DNA from: Gordius sp. MW1
Taxonomy: Eukaryota > Nematomorpha > Gordioida > Gordea > Gordiidae
Direction: 5' to 3'
Assembly: GCA_964036665.1 (NCBI GenBank)
Contig: OZ038526.1
Span: 10,168,001 to 10,232,000, forward strand
DNA: 64,000 nucleotides
Below the pieces are notes generated by a model. The model ran no database searches. It saw only the letters and a list, made by a program, of their open reading frames with translations, and was not told the origin of the DNA. The position numbers were made by a program, and so were the translations under genes. Positions 55,201 to 64,000 of the stretch are shown here, piece by piece; positions within the stretch are counted from its first letter, which is position 1; each line of letters starts with the position of its first letter.

Positions 55201-58200
55201 TATATTTATAATCAGCGAAACGACGAGGACCGATATTGGGTTGGTGATCGAATTGTGGAACAGGGGCATGCTGTGGGACAAACTACTAGGTACTCATTGG
55301 ATTCCCTTGGCCAGTCTTAGCCACACCAATCGCGTAAGTTTGCCCTCTCCCCTTCCCCTTTTTTATTGTTAGTTCCTAGTGAGCGCCAAATTGATTTTGG
55401 GGCAAAAATAAAAATAACTAATATGGATTGAACAAATCTTTTTATATTGAACCGCGCCCTATTCAGTCTATCTTTAGTTTGAGTTCACTCACTATGAACC
55501 CGCGGCGCGCGTTGTTCCTGAGGTTTGCTTGCCCGCTCCCGCTTGTCCCGAACTGGCGGGTGCCGATTCCCTCGTTATTACTTGCAAATATAAACTTTTT
55601 TGGGGACTGTATAAGATTGACAAAATTAGCTTTCAATCGTATTTCAATTACATGGTGTTGGATAGGAAATATATGGTATGGGTATTTTTATTGTGAATTT
55701 GATTTTTTTAAGGCCAGCGGTGCAGGGACTTGGTTGACGATGGACAGCGAAATTGAAGTTAGGGAAGACGGCGCCATTATAGGGACTCGTACACCTACAG
55801 GACACCAGGTGCTCTTGGACGCTCATTTTGAACTGCCCCAGGGTAATGTCAAAGTTTTGAGATTGGTGTTACGTAACAGATATCGATAATTCGTTGGTAT
55901 AAATTTGATCAGAAAGCGTTTATTTTTAGCCGAGGTTTTCCTAGGATTAATCAATCTCATATATTTTAAAACTCACCCATCATAAATACCTTAAGCTTTT
56001 TTAACAATCTTGTATGTAGAAGTCGAAACTAAATTGTCGTGTTCCGTTAGAGTTGATATTTGGTGTAAAGAAATGGATGACTTAATAAATTGCATGTTGG
56101 GAAAATTTAAAGAATGTTTTAATACCTTGCGATGATCTCTTTGATTGAAATACTAATACAGATAAGCCACGAAGCGAAATGGGCAAATCGCTTGTGGATT
56201 TGGATCAGGATTTATCGAAACTAGAACAATCCGGTACGGGTATGCTATATATTCTTGTAGTGTTTCATAAAGTTTTTGCAGTTCAATTTAAATTCTTTGT
56301 TTCATATTTATACCCCCATTTGATATGTAAAAAGACTTAGATATATTAGTTTTTTGAACTTAGGGTAGATTTTTTTGATAACTTATATTATCTTTAGTTA
56401 AATGAACAGGTATCATTTCAAACTTAAGTTAGAGGCATCGTGACATCATACTAGTGAGTTATGCAAGTTATGCAACTTTTGCAACCTCCACTTTATCAAA
56501 TTCTTGGGATTTTTTATAATTACTCTAAATATTTCAAAATATCTTAACCGTGATCAATTAATTCGTGGCTAATATATTTTGGATATTTATACCCCTACTT
56601 TCTTTTTTGCACAAAACTATATAGTTTTCATTCCTACACCGCAAAATAATGTCTTTTTGACAATATGTGTTAGGTCATTTAAGACATTTTTATAAAAACA
56701 ATTAGATGGTCGTGTGTGTTTCAACTTTTTTTTCATTATTTTTTAATCCCCCGCACATTGTTTAAAATGTCCCTTTTCTTTGTTTGATTTGAATTAATGA
56801 CTTACCACTTAACGACTTAAAAAATAGGCGTTGCAGACTTTGATATTCAAGACAAAGGCACCAGTGTGCTGAATTATTATGTTAGTTAATCTTACCCATT
56901 AATATTTCAATACACTTTTTTTTAGATATACAGGACTCTGAAGCCCTTGAATTACAACAAAAACTCGAGGTACTTAACAGCATTATGGAACAAGAAGTAT
57001 ATATATGTACATTATTTTATGGTGTCCTGCCATTGTGTTAAAAAATCGAAAATGGCACAAATTAATAGATGAGATAAATAACGTTGCCATTTTAGTTTTG
57101 CGTTGTATCACCCCAAACAATAACTTTAAAGTTCATAAAACACTAATATTTTTTATCGTTGGCGCTTTTACCAAATTTATCAAATGTTTTTTCCCCAGTT
57201 GGCTACCATCCAAAACCAAAGGAGACGACATCCAGCCCTAGTCCACTGTAAATTATAACGTTTACCTAGGTGTCGTGTTGCATGATATATTTTCTGTTCA
57301 AATCGTCAAATTTTTAAAATATAACCAAATTACGCTTCTTTTTATACTGAATTTGAAACATACTTTTTTGGTTAATTTAATACCGCTAAATTTAATGCCT
57401 CTTTTAGTAACTTTTGCATGTTGATCCTAATTATTGGATGTCGCATGTATCATTTAAAGTGGCAAAGATGCTAGAAATTTTAAAAAATTTATTGCCTTAA
57501 TAATACCTAAAGGGTTATTACTATATAAGATCTTGGGTATCTTAATCCTAGACTACTTAGATTACCATATTGATTAAATATTTTATGATAAATATCATTA
57601 TTTTTTGCATGTTACGATATGATGAGCTCAAGACTTTTTTTTAGTGATTTAAGAACGTAAATCATATTTTAGTCAAAAACATGCTGACTACGAAAGTTTC
57701 TTTTTTAATCCTATGCTTTATTTCTGGAACATGTCTATATTAATTATGAAAAAGGTGTAAAGTTTTTCATTAGGCTTTAAAAATTTTTATTGGTGATTGT
57801 GTCAAAGTGAAATATTTAGGTAAAAATACAGTTAAGGCACTTATCTATACATAATATGGACATAGTCGGTTTTACATGCTAGTAGGTTCTTATCGTTTAA
57901 AGCCACAATTAACAATAATTTTAGCAATAACTTTTAGACACCACAGCAATTAAAAGATCTAACTATCTTCCACCCGCATGTGAATCACATATCGCTCGGC
58001 AATTACGTACCTGGTGCATGTCTCTCTCTCTTATGATATCATTTTTTTCAAACGTTCTTCCTCGTAATAGTATAAACCAAATTTGTAGCCGGCTTTTCGG
58101 AGGATAGCGATTACATCAGCGACGCCAACTTTCCCGCCCTGCACCACCACAACGCTAGCATCAGTCAATACGCTGCGCTCCTGGCTCAGGGAGGCTCGAA

Positions 58201-61200
58201 CGGTGACGCTCGGCGTCAATTAGCCGAATTGGTGCACGGCGTCAATAATGGGGAAAGCAATGGGTTGGGTTGTAGCTATGTTCCCCCTCCTTACGATTTT
58301 TACGGCAGCGTCACTACTCGACGCTTGCTACCGACCCTGCCCGGGCGACCCAGCTCCCCCAACAACTACTCTCGTACGTAATTTAGTTTTTTTTTGATTT
58401 TTGCCAAATTAAAGTGCTGCTTATTAAGCAAAATATCGTTAAGCTTGCCGGACTCTGAGAGCACGTGTTGTGCACCATTGATATGACTTTTGGAAATCAT
58501 AAGATGCACTTTGTTGAATAATCAGTGAATGTCACACACAGATTAGTAATTGAAAAGCAATCATCATATTAATTTGGGCGAATTGGGCTGGAACCATCAA
58601 ACGGTCGTTTAATTAGCAAGTCATTAGGGTATGCATATTTTAAATGGGATTGCTCACTTATTCGTTTAGGGAAGAATATAGATTAAGGCATTGCTTGATA
58701 TACTTTAAACAAAATTTTAATAGTAGACAAAATGTAATTTGACCGTTTAGAAGATAGCACCCTAATGCAAAGGTCCAGATCGCCCAACAACTTGTCTCCC
58801 GTCCCACGTAAATACCAGTATAACAACATGCGCGCTTCACCCGACATCGATGGGTCCCTTACCTTGACGCCTCGGAATACGAGTCGGACCTTGCGGGACC
58901 TAGGTTCGGGAACGCCCAGTTATTACAGTCAACTGCCATCGCCTTCCCAATCTAAACCCCATGTAAGCGTGCCTATTACCACTACCATTATGTTGATTTG
59001 AATACTTAAAATTAAATACTTATGTCATATAAAATGAACACATTGGTGACGCTTTAAAGGTCGCCTAGTATTTGTTAGCGACCTATTAACGGCATGGGCA
59101 TGACTGATAATTTATAACGAAAAAATTAGGCAATCACAATATTTTGTCGGCAGTTAAAAGGCACACAAAAGTCTTCCTTTTTGTTAAAGAAATTTATATT
59201 AAAAAATCCAAATTTTTGAATGGCACCTTATTGATTAATAATAACACATTTTTATATGGCCATTCTTAGTGAGAAAAGAAGATACTTACTCAATTTTTTT
59301 TGAACAGGTCCTAACCTTTTTGATGGAAAAATAACTTCAAATACAGTTCATTTTTTCGGTTAATGACAAGATAAAAATAGTTATTTTGCGTTGGAATCAC
59401 GTGCTTTTTTAGAATGAGCAGCTATGATTACCAGAATTTTTTATAAAATAGCTCAACCATTTTTTAATTCCAATTTTGTTTACCGCTAGTCGCATTGCTT
59501 TGCTTTACTGTTCCTTTCCATTTCGCTTATAAAAAGAATATTTGCTTATCAATGCCTTAAAAATTTAAGGTCTTTTCACGAAAATCGTTCGGGCTTAGGC
59601 CCGGAAAGATGTACACTGGCCCCTTAGACGGTGACAAGGGGGCTGTTTAATAAAATCCTAACGTTTTTAACCGCACGTAGTAAAAAGCTAGCAATGCCAG
59701 GCCAAAAATTTTGACTCACGTGCTAATGGTATCTTGAAAACGTTGTTTTGAAAGATTAACTAGCAAACTTTGTATTTTTAATATTTTAACTTCAATACAT
59801 AAATCATAGGTATTTTTCCCATTTCAATTAGTGGCTATTATACTTATATCGGTAGTAACTAAAGCGACCCCTAAAATTTTCTATAAAATTTAAACGGCTT
59901 CGAGTTTCAAGAACCCCACTTCACAAACGGAATGTTAATCAAACGTCGATCTGACCGGCCAGTCGATCAATTTCCACCAATCTATAGTTTCAAATGCCAG
60001 AACAATTACACCCGCTTTATGCTTTACCTTAACAGATGCTAGTCGACGGTGACGCTCACAATCAACATTTAATGCCTTTTTGGCGTAACGATATTTTGAC
60101 CCACGACTTACCCAAGCATCAAGGCCTCTCGATTTACGTGGCACCGCCGTCATCAGCTGGGGGCAGTATGGAACGAAACGGACCACCTTATGACTCCAAT
60201 GCCACGGGTCCAAATTTTTCCGTTCCTTCATCGCTCTCGTCTCGAGGTTCCACTCCCTCTTCTCGCCCTTCTTCCGTCATGTCCATGGCCCTGGAAGACA
60301 ATTCCGCCGCCGGTATTACCTCATTTACCTTTTTTTAGACGCTTAAACGTAATGTTTGCAAGTTGGACAGGACAAGACCGATAGACATTTTTCTTCAATA
60401 ATAAGTCAAATTGCATAGCCATTAATGTTCGATAGATTGAGCTTTTTCTTTTAGCCATGACATTTATTTTGGCATGTGCCTTTTTCCCCGAAAAATTAAT
60501 ATGGTTCGATTTCTATCGTCTAAAAACAAGGCCGTCACTGCCAGTAGTCTGGTTTTGCAAATGAAGCCCTTATCGGGTCCATTTATATTAAGGCTAAAAT
60601 TTTAAAAATCCTTTTATCATGAAATATCTAAAGACAATTTTTGAAAACAACTTGGCAAGCTTTTCATCTAAACTCGAAGATAACGATGGCTAAAATAAGA
60701 TTTTTCCTGTCCAATTTAATTTGCCCGACTGGCGACATTTTAAAGAAACCTGATTTTGAAATTTTTGTGATTTTTATAAATTTATAAAATGTTGACTTTT
60801 GTTTAAACAAATTATCATATTTAAAAAAATTAATGAATTTTTTACCATCCCTTATATGATGAATAGGTAACTCAAAGGTGTCATTTAAGTGGACCTTTAA
60901 CTTTTTATAAATGTTACTCTAACCTCATGTTTTCCTTAAACGTATTACCCCGTTTATCGGAATAACATTAAGTAAAACGACCAATTGTTATTCATGGCTA
61001 AGGGCTATTTTGAAAAATTGATTAATTTCTCAACCTTTATTTTAGACACGCCACCTCTCCTGCTCAAAAATCGATTGGCTAAACTATCTATCAACGGACG
61101 CCGACATCATCGTGAAATAGAGGACGACCCCGCCGTGCTTTACTACAATAGCCGCCCTCACAAACATCCAGGTGCTGAGCCCCAAGGCAATACCACGTCT

Positions 61201-64000
61201 TACCAAGACAGGCTCTCACCCTCACCGTAAACCTCGCTAATCGAAAGATTATCCTTAATATATTAATTTAATATAATTAATAACATGGAAACTCGTATGC
61301 TTTCTGCTAAATACTCTTTCTACCTCGCGTTCTTTAAGAGCTTTTCAAACCTATATAAATTAGTTATTTATAAGTTAACTGGCACTTTTTACTAGTTCTT
61401 CTGCATACCACTATGTACATGGGCCTAGCCAGGTTTTGGATAAGGGGGGGGGGCAAAATAAAAAAATTTAAATTTTGATGGGTTTTGTATTGAAATTTTT
61501 TTTCCTCTGGCTATGCCCGTGTATATAATATAAATTTCAGGGTTTATTTATAATAAATTCTTCCAACAACGCACCCAAATTTATATCATATTTCACTGGT
61601 TCGTATTCGCAGGCAAAAAGAAAAACAGCCACAGGAGCTCTCGCCTAAAACTGCGACCCCTATTAGTGCCCGAACCTTACCATCTACCACGAATCTTGCA
61701 CCTTCTCCCGGCACCCATCGGATGCAAAAAGTGACAACCAATTTCGCTCCAAACTTTAATGCTCACGACCTCCCAACTTCCACCACACCCCTGCGACATG
61801 AGTCCACTCTAGGCGGGAGAAAATTTAATGTACTAGAACGAGAACCTGAAATAGACGTGCCCTCCCCACCGCCCAGCCCCATCGACAAAGAGCCTACGGT
61901 GAATAAAATCGGCTTTTGTAGTTTTTTTTAGTTTCTAGTACACAGCGAAAGGCCTTGCATACATACATAAAACTATGCTTGCGGTTGCGTAAAAGAAGTA
62001 GAGTAACTGAAGTGGTATTGATTTTTTTGACCGAGCGCATAAATTAATTCTTGAACGCATAGACATCGCTCGTTTTTATGGATTATGTAAATTATATTAC
62101 ATCATCATAAGCATTTAAAGTTTTTACTTGCAAGTTAAAGGGATTTTGTAAGATTCCTAAATCGTTTTCTTTTTAAAAAGATGGTCATTTATGGCCGACA
62201 CCTTTTAAAAGCACTTAAGCAAGCATTAGAGTCATGAGTGGACTACTTTATTTAAATGGTTAGCTGGCTACTCAAGCAACCATTTCAACTGTTAATTTAA
62301 TTGTTATGCCAATTACAAAAGTAATGCTCATGTGTAGAAGATTAATATATATTGACTTCTAAGGCCCGAAGTTTATCAACGAAAAGCTAAAGTAGTTCTT
62401 TAGTTAAATTGGATTTTTGGGCCATGAACATCTCTATATCATGGTTTTGAACTAAAAGAGCTAGAATTATTTAAGAACACTCACAGGGTTAAAAAGATTT
62501 ATATCGGTTAAATATCTAATCTTTGTCAGGATGTGCAGCGGAGGATGGAGGGCAATATTATCTTAATAATCTTTCTTTCTATTATACCACTAAATCTACT
62601 AATAAAAATCATAAGAATAGAAAATAATAGAATTTATTGTTGACTAAGGCCGGGGTGGGGAATCTATATATATGAACAAAAGAAAGATTAATTAAGTAGA
62701 TAAAAACATATGGTAATTACCAACTCGGATTTGGCTTGCAATATTAAAATACATATAGCAATATAATAATCTGTAGAAAATGATATACAAATATACGCAT
62801 TGACATATACAACATCTTTCCTCTTAAAGAATGAATCACTAATATACAACAGTTTCTTTATATAAATGCTTGTGTCCTAGAAGTAAAATTATCTCATTTT
62901 CGCGGCCTAATACTGATCATGGATGCCAGACAAACTTTATAATAACAGTGTGTGTCAGCATTTGATATTTTAATAGTTCGATCATAATGTTGAGTAACAC
63001 TATATTTTTTCAACTTAAGATATAATTTTTGCATTGTAAAATGTCTTTCATTTAATTCAATAAATTTCAATGTAGTTTAATCCCCTTCCAGCCAGAGTCA
63101 GCCCTAAACTGTTTCGCAATCACATTTCCAAACTTTAAGAGCATTTCACATGGGCTTTATTCCTATAAAGTTTTTAAGCCTTGGATATCTCTTTCTATTC
63201 CATACCTACGCCCTTAGGTTACTTTAAACGATTTCAGAATATTATTTGGAAGCGGGTCACGTTTTGGTCCCCTTTATCTTCTAATTTTATTTTTTAGTAA
63301 TTTTATACCAGGCCATATCATCTTTCCTGACTTGAATTTAGTTACTTTTAGGAGCGGTGGGATTTATCTGTCTCCATCTAATTTTCCAACAATCCTTTAC
63401 CCCTGATCAAAAGACCCAAACCCTAAAAATTTTGAAATTGTTTGCAACGATTGTATTAAGGTAAAAAATTGTAATGGATTCCTTTTCCCTTTATTTATAA
63501 ATCAAATTTATTGTGTAAAAATTTTACTGATATTTGCATGTTATTGACGTTTGAAAAACGCCAAAATCGCTGTTTTTAGCAACTTTGACAGCAAATAATT
63601 TAAAAACTTTACGTATAGAGGAAAAAATAAAAATATATTTGTGTTCACTGAAAAACTCTACCAGAATCTGCAAACAGTTTACTGGTTGATTTTTCTTGTT
63701 CAACCGTGCTATTATAACAAAATAAAATTTTTTCGAAAGCATGACTGATTTATCCACAAGATAGGAGTCCACCTTAAACACGCTCTATTTAATAGCTTTT
63801 TAGGACGAAGAATTGAGAAAATAAAATCATTTTTGGTGTAAATTTTCAAAGTGACAAGCGCTTAGACATATTTTATCAAGTCTAAGATTGAATTGCTGCT
63901 GTCTAGAATTTAATCCAAATATTAATAAATTTACTCTCAAGCTAGAATTACAATCGATTCCATTAATTATGTTAGTTAGCCCCTTGCGTTATATTTTAAC
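37272..64000 (+). CDS. unc-13: unc-13/Munc13 homologue, N-terminal part, runs off the window
   Basis: UNC-13 proteins prime synaptic vesicles at the presynaptic active zone by opening syntaxin. Their N-terminal C2A domain binds RIM or homodimerises. Exons here spell the start MSLLCVT, a C2A domain ([79 protein letters not shown]) and the following coiled segment ([15 protein letters not shown]). A long Ser/Pro-rich linker begins with a DSDYIS motif. Coding pieces are 37,272-37,293, 50,657-50,789, 55,216-55,333, 55,713-55,842, 56,926-56,996, 57,199-57,247, 57,938-58,006, 58,089-58,377, 58,758-58,962, 60,036-60,312, 61,046-61,226 and 61,613-61,898. All junction phases are consistent. The C1, C2B, MUN and C2C regions must lie to the right of the window. 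Confidence 0.9.
37741..37893. mobile_element. Degraded hAT MITE, CATGGGCGTAGCC family
   Basis: TGCGCTTAGCCAGGATTTGA at the left and CCTGACTCGCCCATG at the right bracket the usual internal GGGGG and CATCCCTCCC blocks. Target duplications are not recognisable, so this is an older copy. Confidence 0.6.
38172..38352. mobile_element. hAT MITE, CATGGGCGTAGCC family
   Basis: The element 38,180-38,344 begins CATGGGCGTAGCCAGG and ends CCTTGGCTACGCCCATG, with the perfect 8-bp duplication GTAGCAAT on both sides. It is the clearest copy for defining the family. A G-tract follows the left end and a C-tract precedes the right end. Confidence 0.95.
38647..38948. mobile_element. P-type MITE, CATRGACTAATAGACTGC ends
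   Basis: The element 38,655-38,940 (286 bp) begins CATGGACTAATAAATAGACT and ends CAGCTGTTCGGCAGTCTATG. The GCCGAACAGCTG blocks are inverted, and flanks GTTCTAAC/GCTCTAAC agree at 7 of 8 positions. Its left end matches the P/THAP transposase copy at 29,211. P elements also make 8-bp duplications and begin CAT. There is no coding content. Confidence 0.82.
39001..39157. mobile_element. hAT MITE, CATGGGCGTAGCC family
   Basis: It begins CATGGGCGTAACCAAGG and ends CTGGCTACACCCATG, with the C-tract near the left end here. The flanks (TCGGACTC and CTTGCCTC) do not form a clear duplication. Confidence 0.8.
39244..39415. mobile_element. hAT MITE, CATGGGCGTAGCC family
   Basis: The element 39,252-39,407 begins CATGGGCGTAGCCAGG and ends CCTGGCTACGCCCACG. 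It is flanked by the perfect 8-bp duplication TAAATAGT. Confidence 0.94.
40005..40427. mobile_element. hAT element with CGGGTTCGGGTT arrays
   Basis: The element 40,013-40,419 (407 bp) begins CAGAAGTTTG and ends CAAACCCCTG. It is flanked by the perfect 8-bp duplication ATTAAAAG. Arrays of GGGTTCGGGTT-type units fill both subterminal regions. The termini differ from the TAGAGAACTGC family although the array motif is similar. The short open frame inside it is non-coding. Confidence 0.92.
41749..42761. mobile_element. hAT element with GAACGTGAACGCGTTC arrays
   Basis: The element 41,757-42,753 (997 bp) starts TAGTGTTGTGAATGAACGCG and ends GTTTACAGCACTA. The flanks CTACACCT and CTACAACC resemble each other with an offset. 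Subterminal repeats of GAACGTGAACGCGTT face inward from both ends. A transposase fragment is present on the plus strand. Confidence 0.82.
42260..42496 (+). pseudogene. hAT transposase C-terminal fragment
   Basis: The frame reads [29 protein letters not shown], an in-frame TAG at 42,383, then [20 protein letters not shown] and [14 protein letters not shown] before the stop at 42,494. [10 protein letters not shown]...LTAKRxxLSDENFE is the hAT dimerisation domain. The upstream catalytic domain is missing, so it is a relic of the parent of this element. Confidence 0.9.
43545..43740. mobile_element. hAT MITE, CATGGGCGTAGCC family
   Basis: The element 43,553-43,732 begins CATGGGCGTAGCCAAGG and ends CTGGCTACGCCCATG. 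It is flanked by the perfect 8-bp duplication TATCGATA. Confidence 0.95.
44177..44350. mobile_element. hAT MITE, CATGGGCGTAGCC family
   Basis: The element 44,185-44,342 begins CATGGGCGTAGCCAGGGGCG and ends CTTGGCTACACCCAAG. The flanks CTCGAGAC and CTCAGACC are similar with an offset. It lies inside or beside the LINE fragment that continues to 45,140. Confidence 0.85.
44370..45140 (+). pseudogene. Second LINE C-terminal fragment, heavily frameshifted
   Basis: Short colinear matches to the 34.9-kb LINE occur across shifting frames: [10 protein letters not shown] (about 44,378), a Cys/His-like HYTALHCK segment (about 44,645), [10 protein letters not shown] (about 44,728), [20 protein letters not shown] followed by FAPS (44,785-44,857), and KIFIPVVAS (about 44,953). 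The order equals GGxGIRS, HxxxC, LEPxGLS, TLIPWSRGL...VDIFAPS and IFIPLVA in the other copy. A perfect 53-bp tandem duplication (44,871-44,923 and 44,924-44,976) lengthens it. Confidence 0.6.
47748..48022. mobile_element. hAT MITE, CATGGGCGTAGCC family, enlarged copy
   Basis: The element 47,756-48,014 (259 bp) begins CATGGGCGTACCCAGG and ends CTGGGTACGCCCATA. It is flanked by the perfect 8-bp duplication CCCCGAAT. It is about 100 bp longer than its relatives. Both ends share the same substitution (GTACCC for GTAGCC), suggesting a sublineage. Confidence 0.92.
48869..49027. mobile_element. hAT MITE, CATGGGCGTAGCC family
   Basis: The element 48,877-49,019 begins CATGGGCGTAGCCGGC and ends CTTGGCTACGCCCATG. 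The flanks CTCGCGTC and CTCGCGTG agree at 7 of 8 positions. Confidence 0.92.
49594..49879. mobile_element. P-type MITE, CATRGACTAATAGACTGC ends
   Basis: The element 49,602-49,871 (270 bp) begins CATAGACTAATAGACTGCTC and ends CAGTAGTCTATG. The flanks GGTTAAAT and GGTTATAT agree at 7 of 8 positions. Interior arms pair GCCATTTTGATAAG with CTTATCAAAATGGC. Its left end differs from that of the transposase copy at 29,211 by one inserted base. Confidence 0.85.
50657..50789 (+). CDS. unc-13: unc-13 coding exon 2, C2A domain start
   Basis: It encodes the first C2A strands [20 protein letters not shown] and PCWEQDFM, and ends TT/GTAAGT in phase 2. Three acceptors are in the correct phase after exon 1: AAAG at 50,656, GGAG at 50,685 and ACAG at 50,692. 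The first gives the peptide length closest to other UNC-13 proteins, so I use it; the later ones have slightly better pyrimidine context. Confidence 0.85.
51603..53046. mobile_element. hAT element with GCCCGAGCCCG arrays, in unc-13 intron 2
   Basis: The element 51,611-53,038 starts TAGAGCCCTGCA and ends TGCAGGGCTCTA, a perfect 12-bp inverted repeat. The flanks TGTATTTG and TGTATATG agree at 7 of 8 positions. CCCGGGCTCGACACGAGCCCG-like arrays lie at both ends. A second repeat (about 52,151-52,950) starting ACTAGATGAACCCGGCAAAC and ending in TATATATTAGATT appears inserted in its right half. Confidence 0.9.
52151..52950. repeat. Inserted dispersed repeat, unclassified
   Basis: It begins ACTAGATGAACCCGGCAAAC followed by GTTGTTTTGCCATTTACCC and ends CATTTTTATATATTAGATT. 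Just before the end are complementary phrases TGGACCGATTTGGCTTGA and TTAAGCCAAATCGGTCTGGT that form an inverted pair. Sequences with such termini are widely scattered in invertebrate genomes. A G/C-rich fragment near 52,305-52,390 resembles one at 3,918. Confidence 0.45.
53690..53800. repeat. Fragment with GAGCCCGGGTCG units
   Basis: TTAAAGCCTTGCACGGACCG leads into GCCCGACCTGATC and GGGCTCG units. It resembles one end of the element at 51,611, but its partner end (perhaps near 54,155) and a target duplication are uncertain. Confidence 0.4.
54339..54523. mobile_element. hAT MITE, CATGGGCGTAGCC family, in unc-13 intron 2
   Basis: The element 54,347-54,515 begins CATGGGCGTAGCCAGC and ends CCTGGCTACGCCCATT. 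The flanks GACGTAAG and ACGCTAAG are similar with a one-base offset. Confidence 0.87.
55216..55333 (+). CDS. unc-13: unc-13 coding exon 3, C2A domain
   Basis: Acceptor ATAATCAG at 55,215; the first base completes the Phe codon left by exon 2. It encodes [20 protein letters not shown] and [12 protein letters not shown], equivalent to the conserved GL...EVWNKGLIWD...G..WIPL block. It ends in phase 0 before GTAAGT. Confidence 0.93.
55713..55842 (+). CDS. unc-13: unc-13 coding exon 4, C2A domain end
   Basis: Acceptor TTTTTTAAG at 55,712. It encodes [18 protein letters not shown] and [20 protein letters not shown], matching the GPGEWLxL...CGTxDPTxHxxLLDxxFELP segment of UNC-13. The donor GTAATG at 55,843 leaves phase 1. 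The preceding 379-nt intron is open in this frame for its last 285 nt. Confidence 0.93.
56926..56996 (+). CDS. unc-13: unc-13 coding exon 5
   Basis: Acceptor TTTTTTTTAG at 56,925. It encodes [20 protein letters not shown] plus MEQE, the counterpart of the DIPEEEARYWAKKLEQLN segment after C2A, a short helical region. The donor is GTATAT at 56,997, phase 0. Confidence 0.85.
57199..57247 (+). CDS. unc-13: unc-13 coding exon 6 (49 nt)
   Basis: Acceptor TTTTTTCCCCAG and donor GTAAAT. It encodes [16 protein letters not shown] in phase 0 to 1. It is supported by splice sites and phase continuity rather than strong homology. Confidence 0.65.
57938..58006 (+). CDS. unc-13: unc-13 coding exon 7, tentative
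   Basis: Acceptor AACTTTTAG and donor GTACCT. It keeps an open frame ([20 protein letters not shown]) between exons 6 and 8 with matching phases. There is no homology to confirm it, and it could be skipped or an alternative exon. Skipping it would still be in frame, since 69 nt is 23 codons. Confidence 0.5.
58089..58377 (+). CDS. unc-13: unc-13 coding exon 8, linker
   Basis: Acceptor AAATTTGTAG at 58,088. It encodes [20 protein letters not shown] and continues through AALLAQGG and [16 protein letters not shown]. The DSDYIS motif and histidine/proline-rich composition fit the linker after the N-terminal C2 domain of UNC-13. Donor GTAATT, phase 2. Codons are far GC-richer than the introns. Confidence 0.85.
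58758..58962 (+). CDS. unc-13: unc-13 coding exon 9, linker
   Basis: Acceptor GAAGATAG at 58,757, chosen because upstream alternatives put a stop in frame. It encodes [20 protein letters not shown] and [15 protein letters not shown], low-complexity Ser/Pro/Thr. Donor GTAAGC, phase 0. Confidence 0.8.
60036..60312 (+). CDS. unc-13: unc-13 coding exon 10, linker
   Basis: Acceptor TTACCTTAACAG. It encodes [19 protein letters not shown], then [16 protein letters not shown] and a Ser-rich run ([19 protein letters not shown]) likely to be disordered and phosphorylatable. Donor GTATTA, phase 1. The ATG at its first codon could serve as an internal start for a shorter isoform. Confidence 0.82.
61046..61226 (+). 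CDS. unc-13: unc-13 coding exon 11, linker
   Basis: Acceptor CTTTATTTTAG. It encodes [20 protein letters not shown], then [20 protein letters not shown]. The donor GTAAAC at 61,227 leaves phase 2, matched by the next exon. Confidence 0.82.
61418..61521. mobile_element. Short hAT MITE, CATGGGCGTAGCC family, in unc-13 intron 11
   Basis: It begins CATGGGCCTAGCCAGG and ends CTCTGGCTATGCCCGTG, only about 104 bp. The flanks (ACTATGTA and TATATAAT) do not give a clean duplication. Confidence 0.7.
61613..61898 (+). CDS. unc-13: unc-13 coding exon 12, linker
   Basis: Acceptor TTCGTATTCGCAG at 61,612; the first base completes a Pro codon. It encodes [35 protein letters not shown] and a proline-rich end ([17 protein letters not shown]). 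Donor GTGAAT, phase 0. It is the last exon I can support in the window. Confidence 0.82.
61899..64000 (+). other. unc-13 intron 12, no further exon seen
   Basis: AT-rich, with no delimited repeat and no open frame with UNC-13 similarity. The next exon is expected to begin in phase 0 to the right of the window. Confidence 0.6.

Noticed and set aside
63088-63200. Possible next unc-13 exon after a TTCCAG acceptor
   Set aside because: The frame is short, AT-biased and has no similarity to UNC-13; the proline/serine-rich style of the true linker exons is absent.

Overview
This is a 64-kb piece of an invertebrate nuclear genome. It is AT-rich, has spliced genes with GT...AG introns, and is packed with transposable elements. 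The two host genes are metazoan: ribosomal protein L15, and the N-terminal part of unc-13/Munc13, the presynaptic vesicle-priming protein. The overall character (AT-rich, very many small DNA transposons with G-tract ends, RTE and Ty3-type elements) suits an arthropod such as a crustacean. That placement is an inference and I cannot name a species.

Layout. 0.8-3.0 kb: a decayed element with piggyBac-type ends (TTAA target site). 3.5-5.1 kb: two non-autonomous hAT elements. 8.3-9.1 kb: an uninterrupted, GC-richer orphan ORF of about 250 codons that I cannot identify. 9.8-12.2 kb and 18.7-20.4 kb: two related composite minisatellite blocks. 13.4-16.9 kb: two broken RTE-type retrotransposon copies, one on each strand. 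17.5-21.3 kb: a probable long hAT element that encloses the second minisatellite block. 21.5-22.9 kb: a hAT element inserted in the inverted repeat of a palindromic element. 24.2-24.9 kb: RPL15 on the minus strand, intact, three coding exons, 204 codons. 27.1-36.8 kb: a nest of transposons up to four layers deep. An RTE copy is split by a hAT element and by a P/THAP9-type element. The P-type element is split by a Ty3/gypsy LTR element, and that element's 5' LTR holds a small palindromic element. A 3.9-kb hAT carrying another hAT and a LINE fragment closes the nest.

unc-13 runs on the plus strand from 37,272 past the right edge. Its first coding piece is only 22 nt. Intron 1 is about 13.4 kb and holds many miniature elements. 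It is followed by exons for the N-terminal C2A domain (50.66-55.84 kb) and for a long proline/serine-rich linker (56.9-61.9 kb). The conserved C1, C2B and MUN regions are not in the window.

The most useful observations concern the DNA transposons. At least ten families or copies can be delimited by terminal inverted repeats and 8-bp target-site duplications read directly from the sequence. Two small elements inside the unc-13 gene share termini with the P/THAP transposase copy at 29.2 kb. Several unrelated hAT families each carry their own short subterminal motif array.
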